From contig NZ_JACHGV010000003.1 in NCBI RefSeq assembly GCF_014202475.1, positions 224,239 through 288,238 of the forward strand: 64,000 nucleotides of DNA, written 5' to 3'. A program made the translations under genes and the position numbers. The stretch is from Streptomyces paradoxus. GTDB lineage: Bacteria > Actinomycetota > Actinomycetes > Streptomycetales > Streptomycetaceae. The stretch's first letter is position 1, and every line of letters begins with the position of its first letter. Shown one piece after another: positions 23,378-32,670 of this stretch. The notes beneath the pieces were generated by a model. The model did not search any database and was not told where the DNA came from. It saw nothing but the letters and a program-made list of their open reading frames with translations.

Positions 23378-24409
23378 CTACGACGCCAGCCAGTCATCCA
23401 CCCCCGCCAGCAGCTTCGCTTTCACGTCCTCCGGCGCCGCCGACCCCCGCACCGACTGCCGGGCCACCTCCGCCAGCTCCGCGTCCGTGAACCCGTGATG
23501 CCGTCGCGCGATCTCGTACTGCGCGGCAAGACGCGACCCGAACAGCAGCGGGTCGTCCGCGCCCAGCGCCAACGGAACACCCGCCTCGAACAGCGTCCGC
23601 AGCGGCACGTCCTCCGGCTTCTCGTACACGCCCAGCGCCACGTTCGACGCCGGGCACACCTCGCACGTCACCTGCCGGTCCGCCAGCCGCTTCATCAGCC
23701 GGGGATCCTCCGCCGCCCGCACGCCGTGCCCCACCCGGTTCGCCCCGAGGTCGTCCAGACAGTCCCGTACCGACGAAGGCCCCGCCAGCTCACCCCCGTG
23801 CGGCGCCGACAGCAACCCGGCCTCGCGCGCGATCCCGAAGGCCCGGTCAAAGTCCCGCGCCATCCCCCGCCGCTCGTCGTTCGACAGCCCGAACCCGACC
23901 ACGCCCCGCTCCGCGTACCGCACCGCCAGCCGCGCCAGCGTCCGCGCGTCCAGCGGGTGCTTCATCCGGTTCGCCGCGACCAGCACCCGCATCCCGAGCC
24001 CGGTCTCCCGCGACGTGGTCTCCACCGCGTCCAGGATGATCTCCAGCGCCGGGATCAGCCCGCCCAGCCGCGGCGCGTACGACGTCGGGTCGACCTGGAT
24101 CTCCAGCCACCCCGACCCGTCCCGCACGTCCTCCTCCGCGGCCTCCCGCACCAGCCGCTGGATGTCCTCCGGCTCCCGCAGGCACGAGCGCGCCGCGTCG
24201 TACAGCCGCTGGAAGCGGAACCAGCCCCGCTCGTCCGTCGCCCGCAGGCTCGGCGGTTCCCCGCTGATCAGCGCCTCACTCAGCGCGTCGGGCAACCGCA
24301 CGCCGTACTTGTCGGCCAGTTCCAGCACGGTCGAGGGCCGCATCGACCCGGTGAAGTGCAGGTGCAGATGGGCTTTCGGCAGCTCAGAGACATCACGTAC
24401 ACGCTCCAT
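23378..24409 (-). CDS. Adenosine deaminase family protein
   Basis: 343 aa from ATG 24409 (MERVRDVSELPKAHLHLHFT), chosen for an AGGAT site 7 nt upstream; ATG 24427 is alternative. Zinc ligands and catalytic residues are all visible: HLHLH, the APHGGE motif, RVGHGVRA, and LGADDPLLFG. ADA converts adenosine or deoxyadenosine to inosine; the family also includes adenine and AMP-type variants, so substrate is not certain. The CEVCPASNVALG stretch is typical. Downstream of aspC but separated by a terminator. Confidence 0.9.
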   Translation of the reverse strand: MERVRDVSELPKAHLHLHFTGSMRPSTVLELADKYGVRLPDALSEALISGEPPSLRATDERGWFRFQRLYDAARSCLREPEDIQRLVREAAEEDVRDGSGWLEIQVDPTSYAPRLGGLIPALEIILDAVETTSRETGLGMRVLVAANRMKHPLDARTLARLAVRYAERGVVGFGLSNDERRGMARDFDRAFGIAREAGLLSAPHGGELAGPSSVRDCLDDLGANRVGHGVRAAEDPRLMKRLADRQVTCEVCPASNVALGVYEKPEDVPLRTLFEAGVPLALGADDPLLFGSRLAAQYEIARRHHGFTDAELAEVARQSVRGSAAPEDVKAKLLAGVDDWLAS

Positions 24410-24490
24410 CCAAAGATCCTGCCGCATGCCTCAGCAGTCCCGACAGCGTTTTCCCCGAACGTGGTCTTGCTCGCACGCGCACACGACGAA

Positions 24491-24532
24491 GCGGGCCGCT
24501 CCCCGCAAGGGGAACGGCCCGCCCATCACCTC
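24491..24532. terminator. Terminator of aspC
   Basis: GCGGGCCG/CGGCCCGC stem with an inner CCCC/GGGG stem and GCAA loop. It lies directly after the aspC stop on the minus strand, so add is not fully co-transcribed with aspC. Confidence 0.8.
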
Positions 24533-24546
24533 ACGTGAGGTGCAGG

Positions 24547-25773
24547 TCAGTCCCGCGCCTCCGCCAGCAGCTTCTGGATCCGGCTCACACCCTCGACCAG
24601 GTCCTCGTCACCCAGCGCGTACGACAGCCGCAGGTACCCGGGCGTGCCGAACGCCTCGCCCGGCACCACCGCGACCTCGGACTCCTCCAGGATCAGCGCG
24701 GCCAGCTCGACCGTGTTCTGCGGCCGCCTGCCCCGGATCTCCTTGCCGACCAGCGCCTTCACCGACGGGTACGCGTAGAACGCGCCCTCCGGCTCCGGGC
24801 ACACCACGCCGTCGATCTCGTTCAGCATCCGCACGATGGTCTTGCGGCGCCGGTCGAAGGCCTCACGCATGGTCGCCACGGCGTCCAGGTCACCGGAGAC
24901 GGCGGCCAGCGCGGCGGCCTGGGCGACGTTGGACACGTTCGACGTGGCGTGCGACTGCAGGTTGGTCGCGGCCTTGACGACGTCCTTCGGGCCGATGATC
25001 CACCCGACGCGCCAGCCGGTCATCGCGTACGTCTTCGCGACGCCGTTGACCACGACGCACTTGTCGCGCAGCTCCGGCAGCACCGCCGGCAGCGACACGG
25101 CGGAGGCGTCGCCGTAGACGAGGTGCTCGTAGATCTCGTCGGTCATCACCCACAGGCCGTGCTCGACGGCCCAGCGGCCGATCGCCTCGGTCTCCTGCTC
25201 GCTGTAGACCGCGCCGGTCGGGTTGGACGGCGAGACGAAGAGGACGACCTTCGTCTTCTCCGTACGGGCCGCCTCCAGCTGCTCGACGGTCACCCGGTAG
25301 CCGGTCGTCTCGTCGGCGACGACCTCCACCGGGACACCCCCGGCCAGCCGGATCGACTCCGGGTACGTCGTCCAGTACGGCGCGGGCACGATGACCTCGT
25401 CGCCCGGGTCGAGGATCGCGGCGAAGGCCTCGTAGATGGCCTGCTTGCCACCGTTGGTGACCAGGATCTCCGAGACGTCCGGCTCGTAGCCCGAGTCGCG
25501 CAGCGTCTTCGCGGCGATCGCGGCCTTCAGCTCGGGGAGGCCGCCGGCCGGCGTGTAGCGGTGGTACTTCGGGTTCGAGCAGGCCTCGATGGCCGCCTGG
25601 ACGATGTAGTCCGGAGTCGGGAAGTCGGGCTCACCGGCGCCGAAGCCGATCACCGGCCGCCCGGCGGCCTTGAGGGCCTTGGCCTTGGCGTCCACGGCGA
25701 GGGTGGCGGACTCGGAGATCGCGCCGACTCGGGCGGAGACCCGGCGCTCGGTGGGAGGGGTTGCAGCGCTCAT
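24547..25773 (-). CDS. aspC: Aspartate aminotransferase, class I
   Basis: 408 aa from ATG 25773 ([19 protein letters not shown]); an ATG three codons upstream is possible. PLP enzyme of fold type [33 protein letters not shown], and the PLP lysine in [17 protein letters not shown], followed by the substrate Arg near YLRLSYAL. It transfers the amino group between aspartate and 2-oxoglutarate. Position just upstream of tRNA-Trp/secE, transcribed away, is the conserved order. Confidence 0.95.
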   Translation of the reverse strand: MSAATPPTERRVSARVGAISESATLAVDAKAKALKAAGRPVIGFGAGEPDFPTPDYIVQAAIEACSNPKYHRYTPAGGLPELKAAIAAKTLRDSGYEPDVSEILVTNGGKQAIYEAFAAILDPGDEVIVPAPYWTTYPESIRLAGGVPVEVVADETTGYRVTVEQLEAARTEKTKVVLFVSPSNPTGAVYSEQETEAIGRWAVEHGLWVMTDEIYEHLVYGDASAVSLPAVLPELRDKCVVVNGVAKTYAMTGWRVGWIIGPKDVVKAATNLQSHATSNVSNVAQAAALAAVSGDLDAVATMREAFDRRRKTIVRMLNEIDGVVCPEPEGAFYAYPSVKALVGKEIRGRRPQNTVELAALILEESEVAVVPGEAFGTPGYLRLSYALGDEDLVEGVSRIQKLLAEARD

Positions 25774-26079
25774 GGGGCCCATCGTTTCAGACCGGAAACG
25801 CGCGCGGCACGGGGGTTTCACAGACTGAACAACGTCGGGCAAACCCCTGAACAACAGTGCGGATCGCCTGCACGGCCTGCGCGATCTTCAGCGGATTCTC
25901 GTCAGTCCGCCCGCCGTTTGGGAGGCGATCTTCCGCCAACGAGCCCTGCCGCGGGCCCTTTCTGTTCGACGACCGGCCGCGGAGCACGTACACTCTCACC
26001 TCGTTGGCCTCTCGCAGGCCGCGCCCGTTCGGTGCACACCAAGCATCCGGATGGATGCGGTACGTTGGGTGGCACACAA
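25774..26079. other. Divergent promoter region between aspC and tRNA-Trp
   Basis: 306 bp with no supported gene. It must hold the promoters of aspC (leftward) and tRNA-Trp/secE (rightward). A GCATCCGGATGGATGC imperfect palindrome sits near 26043-26058. Confidence 0.5.
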
Positions 26080-26152
26080 AGGGTCGTAGCTCAATTGGTA
26101 GAGCACTGGTCTCCAAAACCAGCGGTTGGGGGTTCAAGTCCCTCCGGCCCTG
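26080..26152 (+). tRNA. tRNA-Trp(CCA)
   Basis: Acceptor AGGGTCG pairs with CGGCCCT (one G:T), discriminator G. Anticodon loop CTCCAAA gives CCA. D-arm GCTCAATTGGTAGAGC and T-arm GGTTCAAGTCC intact. Confidence 0.95.
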
Positions 26153-26260
26153 CTACACACACCTTCGCCAGGATGTGTGCGCATGTACGTACAGCAATGC
26201 ACCGCCGTGCGGCTCAGACCGGGCGCGGCACGGCCACGACCCGGAATCAGGTGAGGACGA

Positions 26261-26545
26261 GTGACGGACGCCGTGGGCTCCATCGACATGCCTGATGCCC
26301 AGGACGAGGCGCCGGAGTCGAAGAAGACCCGCAAGGGTGGTAAGCGTGGCAAGAAAGGCCCGCTGAAGCGCCTTGCCCTCTTCTACCGCCAGATCGTCGC
26401 GGAACTGCGCAAGGTCGTCTGGCCGAGCCGTAACCAGCTGACGACCTACACGACCGTGGTGATCATCTTCGTCGTCATCATGATCGGCCTGGTCACCGTG
26501 ATTGACTATGGGCTCAGCAACGCCGCCAAGTACGTGTTCGGCTGA
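26261..26545 (+). CDS. secE: Preprotein translocase subunit SecE
   Basis: 94 aa from GTG 26261. A soluble acidic then basic N-terminus ([17 protein letters not shown]) precedes the SecE signature [20 protein letters not shown] and one transmembrane helix (about 62-86). SecE clamps SecY in the plasma-membrane translocon. A hairpin (26558-26580, GAGCGCCG/CGGCGCTC) follows before nusG. Confidence 0.95.
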   Translation: MTDAVGSIDMPDAQDEAPESKKTRKGGKRGKKGPLKRLALFYRQIVAELRKVVWPSRNQLTTYTTVVIIFVVIMIGLVTVIDYGLSNAAKYVFG

Positions 26546-26557
26546 GCAGTCCGCGAA

Positions 26558-26580
26558 GAGCGCCGAGGTACCCGGCGCTC
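26558..26580 (+). terminator. Hairpin between secE and nusG
   Basis: GAGCGCCG and CGGCGCTC pair around a 7-nt loop, followed by CTTTCG. Probably a partial terminator, since nusG is close downstream. Confidence 0.5.
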
Positions 26581-26625
26581 CTTTCGCATGTTCCACCCCC
26601 ATGTATCCAGGAAGAAGCAGCCACC

Positions 26626-27450
26626 GTGTCTGACCCGAACGTGAACGACGCCATCGAGCCGGTCGAGTCCGTCGAGGACGAGCTCGACATCGTCGAGGGC
26701 GCGGACAACGAGGACACCGAGGCCTCCGCCGAGGTCGAGGCTGCCGCCGTCGAGGACGACGCCGCTGAGGCGGAGACCGAGGACGGCGAAGAGGCCGCGG
26801 AAGAACTCGTCGAGGAAGAGCCCGAGGACGACCGCGACCCGATCGAGAAGCTCCGCGAGGAACTGCGGGTCCTGCCCGGCGAGTGGTACGTCATCCACAC
26901 CTACGCCGGCTACGAGAACCGCGTGAAGACCAACCTGGAGCAGCGCGCCGTCTCGCTGAACGTCGAGGACTACATCTTCCAGGCCGAGGTGCCGCAGGAA
27001 GAGGTCGTCCAGATCAAGAACGGCGACCGCAAGACGATCAAGCAGAACAAGCTCCCGGGCTATGTCCTGGTCCGCATGGACCTGACGAACGAGTCCTGGG
27101 GCGTCGTCCGCAACACCCCCGGCGTGACCGGCTTCGTGGGCAACGCCTACGACCCGTACCCGCTGACCCTGGACGAGATCGTCAAGATGCTCGCCCCCGA
27201 GGCCGAGGAGAAGGCCGCCCGCGAGGCCGCCGAGGCCGAGGGCAAGCCGGCTCCGCAGCGCAAGGTCGAGGTCCAGGTGCTGGACTTCGAGGTCGGCGAC
27301 TCGGTCACCGTCACCGACGGCCCGTTCGCCACGCTGCAGGCGACCATCAACGAGATCAACCCGGACTCGAAGAAGGTCAAGGGCCTGGTCGAGATCTTCG
27401 GCCGCGAGACGCCGGTCGAGCTCTCCTTCGACCAGATCCAGAAGAACTAA
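26626..27450 (+). CDS. nusG: Transcription termination/antitermination factor NusG
   Basis: 274 aa from GTG 26626. Residues 1-80 are a very acidic Glu/Asp/Ala extension found in Streptomyces NusG. The NGN domain begins at [21 protein letters not shown] and includes [11 protein letters not shown] and [12 protein letters not shown]. An insert separates it from the C-terminal KOW domain ([17 protein letters not shown]). NusG links RNA polymerase to Rho or the ribosome. Terminator follows. Confidence 0.95.
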   Translation: MSDPNVNDAIEPVESVEDELDIVEGADNEDTEASAEVEAAAVEDDAAEAETEDGEEAAEELVEEEPEDDRDPIEKLREELRVLPGEWYVIHTYAGYENRVKTNLEQRAVSLNVEDYIFQAEVPQEEVVQIKNGDRKTIKQNKLPGYVLVRMDLTNESWGVVRNTPGVTGFVGNAYDPYPLTLDEIVKMLAPEAEEKAAREAAEAEGKPAPQRKVEVQVLDFEVGDSVTVTDGPFATLQATINEINPDSKKVKGLVEIFGRETPVELSFDQIQKN

Positions 27451-27472
27451 CTTCCGGACTCACCGCTTCCGC

Positions 27473-27519
27473 GCAGGTCAGGCGATCGCTCCGGCGCTTG
27501 CCTGACCTGCTCGGTTTTT
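27473..27519 (+). terminator. Terminator after nusG
   Basis: GCAGGTCAGGC pairs perfectly with GCCTGACCTGC, followed by GGTTTTT. It separates secE-nusG from rplK-rplA. Confidence 0.9.
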
Positions 27520-27616
27520 GGCCGCGCATCTATACCCGTTATCGTTGTGCGGTATGCCTGCATCCGGGTGGTCCCCGGGCGCAGGCAGGACCCGAATCGA
27601 AAGGACCCGGAGAGCT

Positions 27617-28051
27617 ATGCCTCCCAAGAAGAAGAAGGTCACGGGGCTCATCAAGCTCCAGATCCAGGCCGGTGCCGCCAACCCGGCCCCGCCGGTCGGC
27701 CCCGCGCTGGGTCAGCACGGCGTGAACATCATGGAGTTCTGCAAGGCCTACAACGCCGCGACCGAGTCGCAGCGTGGCTGGGTGATCCCGGTGGAGATCA
27801 CGGTCTACGAGGACCGTTCCTTCACCTTCATCACCAAGACGCCGCCGGCCGCGAAGATGATCCTGAAGGCCGCGGGCATCGAGAAGGGCTCCGGCGAGCC
27901 GCACAAGACCAAGGTCGCGAAGATCACGCGTGACCAGGTCCGTGAGATCGCCACGACCAAGATGCCCGACCTCAACGCCAACGACCTGGACGCCGCCGAG
28001 AAGATCATCGCCGGCACCGCCCGTTCCATGGGCGTCACGGTCGAGGGCTGA
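27617..28051 (+). CDS. rplK: Ribosomal protein uL11
   Basis: 144 aa: [20 protein letters not shown]. [20 protein letters not shown] is the universal L11 motif of the stalk-base protein that binds 23S rRNA with thiopeptides. GGAG site before ATG 27617. L11 is needed for RelA activation in stringent response. Followed by rplA after 77 bp. Confidence 0.97.
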   Translation: MPPKKKKVTGLIKLQIQAGAANPAPPVGPALGQHGVNIMEFCKAYNAATESQRGWVIPVEITVYEDRSFTFITKTPPAAKMILKAAGIEKGSGEPHKTKVAKITRDQVREIATTKMPDLNANDLDAAEKIIAGTARSMGVTVEG

Positions 28052-28128
28052 GCCCCAACCTCCATCAGCAGAAGTGGCAGGGCCTGCTCGGCCCGGACCA
28101 CGACTCCTAAGAATCCACAGGAGCAGTA

Positions 28129-28854
28129 GTGAGCAAGCGCAGCAAGTCCCTTCGCGCTGCGGACGCCAAGGTCGACCGGGAGAAGCTCTACGCCCCGCTC
28201 GAGGCCGTCCGTCTCGCCAAGGACACCTCCACGACCAAGTTCGACGGCACCGTCGAGGTCGCCTTCCGCCTGGGTGTCGACCCGCGCAAGGCCGACCAGA
28301 TGGTCCGTGGCACCGTGAACCTTCCGCACGGCACCGGCAAGACCGCCCGGGTCCTGGTCTTCGCGACCGGTGACCGTGCTGCGGCCGCGGAGGCCGCGGG
28401 CGCCGACATCGTCGGCTCCGACGAACTGATCGACGAGGTGTCGAAGGGCCGTCTGGACTTCGACGCCGTCGTCGCCACCCCGGACCTCATGGGCAAGGTC
28501 GGCCGCCTCGGCCGCGTGCTCGGTCCGCGTGGTCTGATGCCGAACCCGAAGACCGGCACCGTCACCCCCGACGTGGCCAAGGCCGTCACCGAGATCAAGG
28601 GCGGCAAGATCGAGTTCCGCGTCGACAAGCACTCGAACCTGCACTTCATCATCGGCAAGTCGTCCTTCGACGACACCAAGCTGGTGGAGAACTACGGCGC
28701 CGCGCTGGAGGAGATCCTCCGTCTGAAGCCGTCCGCCGCCAAGGGTCGCTACATCAAGAAGGCCGCCATCAGCACCACGATGGGCCCCGGCATTCCGGTC
28801 GACCCGAACCGCACCCGCAACCTCCTCGTCGAGGAGGACCCGGCCGCGGTCTGA
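28129..28854 (+). CDS. rplA: Ribosomal protein uL1
   Basis: 241 aa from GTG 28129. [21 protein letters not shown]-terminus; conserved [12 protein letters not shown] and [17 protein letters not shown] loop. L1 forms the mobile L1 stalk and represses its own operon in many bacteria. AGGAG site 8 nt upstream. Followed by a strong terminator. Confidence 0.97.
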   Translation: MSKRSKSLRAADAKVDREKLYAPLEAVRLAKDTSTTKFDGTVEVAFRLGVDPRKADQMVRGTVNLPHGTGKTARVLVFATGDRAAAAEAAGADIVGSDELIDEVSKGRLDFDAVVATPDLMGKVGRLGRVLGPRGLMPNPKTGTVTPDVAKAVTEIKGGKIEFRVDKHSNLHFIIGKSSFDDTKLVENYGAALEEILRLKPSAAKGRYIKKAAISTTMGPGIPVDPNRTRNLLVEEDPAAV

Positions 28855-28877
28855 GCCTGAGGCTCACCCAACCGGTC

Positions 28878-28920
28878 ACGGGCCCCGCACCTCTTACAGG
28901 TGCGGGGCCCGTTCCCTTTT
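28878..28920 (+). terminator. Terminator after rplA
   Basis: Perfect 15-bp stem ACGGGCCCCGCACCT with its complement, 5-nt loop, then TTCCCTTTT. Confidence 0.93.
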
Positions 28921-28981
28921 CCGGTACGTACGCCGGTGGCCTGGGTTAACGTGCGGGAACCGGATACGAACGGGGGGACGT

Positions 28982-29836
28982 ATGCAGGGCACTACCGTGC
29001 GCCGCGTGGGCCTGGTGCTCGCGGCGACCGCGCTGACGGGGGTGGCCGCCTGCACTTCCCAGGACTCCTCCGACAGCCCCGGCCCGGACGACCGCGCCGC
29101 ACGCGGGCGGTCCCTGGCGGCCCTGCGCTCCGCCGAGCGCGCCACCGAGCACGCCGCGTCCGCCCGGGTCGAGTCCACGACGACCATGGGCTCGCTGATG
29201 TCCATGACCGCCGACGGCACCCTCGGCTGGAGCGACGGCATCACCGGCACCCTCACCATCACGTACACCGGCGGCACCATGGCCGACACCATGCGCCGGC
29301 TCGGCACCACCTCGATGGAGGCCCGCTACCTGCCCGACGCGTACTACGCGCGCATGGGAGCGAAGTTCGCCGAGCAGACCGGCGGCAAGCACTGGATCCG
29401 GTACGCCTACAAGGACCTCGGAGCCCTCACCGGAGGCTCCGGCTCCCACCTCGGCGACCAGATGCGCAGCACCACCCCCAACCAGTCGGTGAAGCTCCTG
29501 CTGTCCTCCGGCGACGTCAGGAAGGTCGGCGAGGAGACCGTCCGCGGCCGGTCCGCCACGCACTGGTCCGGCACCGTGGCGGCGGCCGACGTAGCCGACG
29601 CCACGGTGAGGAAGCAGCTCACCGAGGCCGGAGTCACCACCGAGACCGTCGACATCTGGATCGACAAGCGGAACCTTCTTGTCAAGAAGGTCGAGAAGGC
29701 GCGGATGGCCACGGGCGTGATGACCCAGACCGCGCACTACGCCGACTACGGCGTCCGGGTCCGGGCCGAGCGGCCCCCGGTGTCCGACACCGGGGACTTC
29801 GAGGACCTGATGCGGAAGCGGACCGGTAAGCCCTGA
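28982..29836 (+). CDS. Lipoprotein, LppX/DUF-like fold
   Basis: 284 aa. MQGTTVRRVGLVLAATALTG then lipobox VAAC (Cys22). The mature part begins acidic and continues as an LppX_LprAFG-like or related curved beta-sheet (KHWIRYAYKDLGALTGG, VRGRSATHWSGTVAAADVAD, TVDIWIDKRNLLVKKVEKA). Paralogous in layout to the next gene. Membrane-anchored outside the cell; possible lipid carrier but ligand unknown. This pair lies between rplA and rplJ in Streptomyces. Confidence 0.8.
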   Translation: MQGTTVRRVGLVLAATALTGVAACTSQDSSDSPGPDDRAARGRSLAALRSAERATEHAASARVESTTTMGSLMSMTADGTLGWSDGITGTLTITYTGGTMADTMRRLGTTSMEARYLPDAYYARMGAKFAEQTGGKHWIRYAYKDLGALTGGSGSHLGDQMRSTTPNQSVKLLLSSGDVRKVGEETVRGRSATHWSGTVAAADVADATVRKQLTEAGVTTETVDIWIDKRNLLVKKVEKARMATGVMTQTAHYADYGVRVRAERPPVSDTGDFEDLMRKRTGKP

Positions 29837-29927
29837 GACCCGCCAATTCGCATAGATCACTTGTGCCCCTCTGGGATAGGCTCACGGCCTTGCTGTGAAG
29901 CAAGCACGTATTCCTTGGGGGGAATCA

Positions 29928-30755
29928 ATGAGGACATCCATACCTGCCGCCGGGCTGGGCGCTCTCCTGCTCGCCGCCGGCGCTGTCGGCTGCGGCTCCG
30001 AGGAGTCGCCGGAGATGACGCCCGCGGCGGCCGTCGCCAAGGCGGCGAAGAACACGGAGGACATCACGTCCCTCCAGTACCGCATGAAGGGCACGGTCCC
30101 GGAGTCGGGCCGCGTCGAGGGTGAGGCGTCCATGCGCCTGAAGCCCACGATCGCCATGAGCATGAAGATGAAGGCGCCCGATCAGGCCGCCGGTGAAACC
30201 GTGGAGATCCGTCTCGTCGACAAGGCCATGTATCTCGGTGGGGGAGCCGAGATGGCCAAGGAGATGGACGGCAAGCGCTGGCTGAAGTTCGACCTCTCCG
30301 GCTCCGACGCGGCCAAGGACCTGGACAAGATGGGGTCCACGAGCCAGGCCGAGCAGAACCCGGCGGCGGAGTCCACCTTCCTCACGGGCGCCAAGGACGT
30401 GAAGAAGGTCGGCAGCGAGAAGGTCGACGGCGTCGAGACCACCCACTACACGGGCACGGTCACCCTCGCCGACCTGCGTGCTTCGCTGAAGGACAGCAAG
30501 GCGGAGAACCGCGAGCAGCGCGAGAAGAGCATCAAGCAGTACGAGAAGCTCGGCGTCGACAAGTTCACGATGGACATGTGGGTCGACGGCGAGGACCACA
30601 CCAAGCAGTTCCGCATGAAGGGCCAGGCCGACAAGGGCCCGATGGACATGACCATCACCTTCCTCGACTACAACAAGCCGGTCACAGTCGAGGCCCCGCC
30701 CACGAAGGAAGTCGCGGACCTGGGCGAGATGTTCAAGGAGCTGGAGCAGGGCTGA
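29928..30755 (+). CDS. Lipoprotein, paralogue of the preceding gene
   Basis: 275 aa from ATG 29928 with a GGGGGGA site; longer start at 29895 lacks one. [18 protein letters not shown] with lipobox AVGC. The mature domain ([80 protein letters not shown]) shares the same core as its neighbour: threonine-rich TTHYTGTV and a later xWxDxxxxxxKxx strand. Surface lipoprotein; function unknown. Confidence 0.8.
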   Translation: MRTSIPAAGLGALLLAAGAVGCGSEESPEMTPAAAVAKAAKNTEDITSLQYRMKGTVPESGRVEGEASMRLKPTIAMSMKMKAPDQAAGETVEIRLVDKAMYLGGGAEMAKEMDGKRWLKFDLSGSDAAKDLDKMGSTSQAEQNPAAESTFLTGAKDVKKVGSEKVDGVETTHYTGTVTLADLRASLKDSKAENREQREKSIKQYEKLGVDKFTMDMWVDGEDHTKQFRMKGQADKGPMDMTITFLDYNKPVTVEAPPTKEVADLGEMFKELEQG

Positions 30756-31063
30756 ACCGCCCCGCGCTGATCAGCCGTACGGGCGGATTTGCTTGACGGC
30801 GATCCGTTCCCGTACTCTCCTACAGAAGCCAAAGACCGCTGGTCGTTACCGCGCGCTCATCAGAGGGCGCGGTGGCCGAAGGATCCGCTGAACGGCGGAC
30901 GACCCGCGCAGGTGACACTGGAGAAGCTCCCGGAGTCCGCCGCCTCGTGCGTGTGTGAACCCGGTTGAGCTACGCCCCGTGCGCTTGCGCCGGGGCGTTT
31001 CGTTTTCCCCAGTCCTCCTTCGGGTCCGCGCGGTCCGACACACCCGGAAGGAGGCCGAGGCTC
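30756..31063 (+). promoter_or_regulatory. rplJ-rplL leader with attenuator hairpin
   Basis: 308-bp leader. A TACTCT -10 at 30813 with an upstream TTGCTT or TTGACG is a plausible promoter. At 30972-30998 ACGCCCCG pairs with CGGGGCGT, with inner GCG/CGC pairs, followed by TTCGTTTT: a terminator-like hairpin 66 bp before rplJ. The preceding GC-rich segment probably folds as the L10-L12 binding leader, giving autogenous attenuation; this last step is inference. Confidence 0.6.
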
Positions 31064-31594
31064 ATGGCGAGGCCTGACAAGGTCGATGCCGTCGAGGAGA
31101 TGCGGGACAAGTTCCGCAACTCCAACGCTGCCGTCGTTACCGCGTACACCGGTCTCACCGTCGCGCAGCTCCAGCAGCTGCGTCGTTCACTCGGTGAGAA
31201 CGCTCAGTACCGTGTGGCGAAGAACACGCTGACCAAGATTGCGGCCAACGAGGCCGGGATCACGACGCTGGACGACCTCTTTGCGGGTTCGTCGGCCGTC
31301 GCCTTCGTGACCGGTGACCCGGTCGAGGCGGCGAAGGGTCTCCGTGACTTCGCCAAGGACAACCCCAACCTCGTCATCAAGGGCGGCGTCCTTGACGGCA
31401 AGGCGTTGTCCGCCGATGAGATCAAGAAGCTTGCGGACCTCGAGTCCCGCGAGGTTCTGCTCTCCAAGCTGGCCGGTGCCATGAAGGGCAAGCAGTCCCA
31501 GGCTGCCTCTGTCTTCCAGGCGCTGCCGTCGAAGCTCGTCCGCACCGTGGACGCTCTTCGCGCCAAGCAGGACGAGCAGGGCGGTGCCGAGTAA
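31064..31594 (+). CDS. rplJ: Ribosomal protein uL10
   Basis: 176 aa, [20 protein letters not shown]. Conserved core [21 protein letters not shown] and [16 protein letters not shown]; the C-terminal helix that holds L7/L12 dimers ([21 protein letters not shown]) is present. GGAGG site. First gene of the rplJL unit. Confidence 0.97.
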   Translation: MARPDKVDAVEEMRDKFRNSNAAVVTAYTGLTVAQLQQLRRSLGENAQYRVAKNTLTKIAANEAGITTLDDLFAGSSAVAFVTGDPVEAAKGLRDFAKDNPNLVIKGGVLDGKALSADEIKKLADLESREVLLSKLAGAMKGKQSQAASVFQALPSKLVRTVDALRAKQDEQGGAE

Positions 31595-31709
31595 CTCGGC
31601 TCGCATCCCGGCCGCCGCTGCCTGAACGCGGCGACCGTCGCGGGCCAGTAGTACGCCCGCCTCACATGTACATCCGGCACCTGCCGAATTAGTGGAAGGA
31701 CCGCCAATC

Positions 31710-32099
31710 ATGGCGAAGCTCAGCCAGGAAGACCTGCTCGCGCAGTTCGAGGAGATGACCCTCATCGAGCTCTCCGAGTTCGTGAAGGCGTTCGAGGAGA
31801 AGTTCGACGTCACCGCCGCCGCTGCCGCGCCGGTCGTCGTCGCCGGTGGTGCCGCTGGTGGCGCCGCCGCCGAGGCCGCTGAGGAGCAGGACGAGTTCGA
31901 CGTCATCCTCACCGGTGCCGGCGACAAGAAGATCCAGGTCATCAAGGTCGTGCGTGAGCTGACCTCCCTGGGTCTGAAGGAGGCCAAGGACCTCGTGGAC
32001 GGCGCCCCGAAGCCCGTTCTCGAGAAGGTCGCCAAGGACGCCGCCGAGAAGGCCGCCGAGTCCCTCAAGGGCGCCGGCGCCTCCGTCGAGGTCAAGTAA
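31710..32099 (+). CDS. rplL: Ribosomal protein bL12
   Basis: 129 aa from ATG 31710. N-terminal dimerisation helices ([20 protein letters not shown]), Ala/Gly-rich hinge ([15 protein letters not shown]) and C-terminal factor-binding domain ([20 protein letters not shown]). GGAAGGA site. Followed by a hairpin before rpoB. Confidence 0.97.
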   Translation: MAKLSQEDLLAQFEEMTLIELSEFVKAFEEKFDVTAAAAAPVVVAGGAAGGAAAEAAEEQDEFDVILTGAGDKKIQVIKVVRELTSLGLKEAKDLVDGAPKPVLEKVAKDAAEKAAESLKGAGASVEVK

Positions 32100-32670
32100 G
32101 ACCCTCGGATCCGACAGGATCCACAACACGTCCCGCTGGACGTGTAACGCGTAAGCGCGGAAGAGCGATCATCCATCCGGGTGGTCGCTCTTCGGCGTTC
32201 TCGGGGGTGGGCCACGGTTGCCTTGAAGCCCCGGTGACGGGGGGTATGGTGATCTTCGTCGTGTCTCCGGGCGGCCCCGGATCGGGCAGAGGGGCCTTGA
32301 CGAACCGCACGCAGCGCGCAATTCTCAGGACGCGTCGTCACAGGATCCGAATCCGAGGCATGGATCGGCGACGAAGAGGGCAGTACTAACGTGCGTTGAG
32401 GGCAGCGCCTTGTCGCAGGAGTGGAACAACGAGGGTGAACACGGGTTCCAGGACCCGCACTGGACATCAGTGTGCCAAGTGGCTACACTGACCCTTTGCG
32501 CTGCCTGTTAGCTGTCCCCTGCCCGTCACCAGGGGTCTGCCCTCGCCCGAGCATCGATGACAAGACATGCCTGACCTGGCCTTTCGGCCCTCAAGGCACA
32601 GCTTGTCTCCGTGTACGGGAGAGGGGCCGGTACGCGCGTAGTGAGTCCGAGCCCTCGGAAGGACCCCCTC
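32100..32670 (+). promoter_or_regulatory. rplL-rpoB intergenic leader
   Basis: 571 bp without a gene. A hairpin GAAGAGCGA/TCGCTCTTC (32160-32193) follows rplL and may attenuate transcription into rpoB. Further on, CAGTGT-N11-ACACTG (32468-32490) lies in a part of the leader that reads like the conserved Streptomyces rpoB promoter region. The TTG start of rpoB follows an AAGGA site. Confidence 0.6.
32160..32193 (+). terminator. Hairpin after rplL (attenuator)
   Basis: 9-bp perfect stem GAAGAGCGA/TCGCTCTTC, 16-nt loop that can extend the stem. No T-run. Confidence 0.65.
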
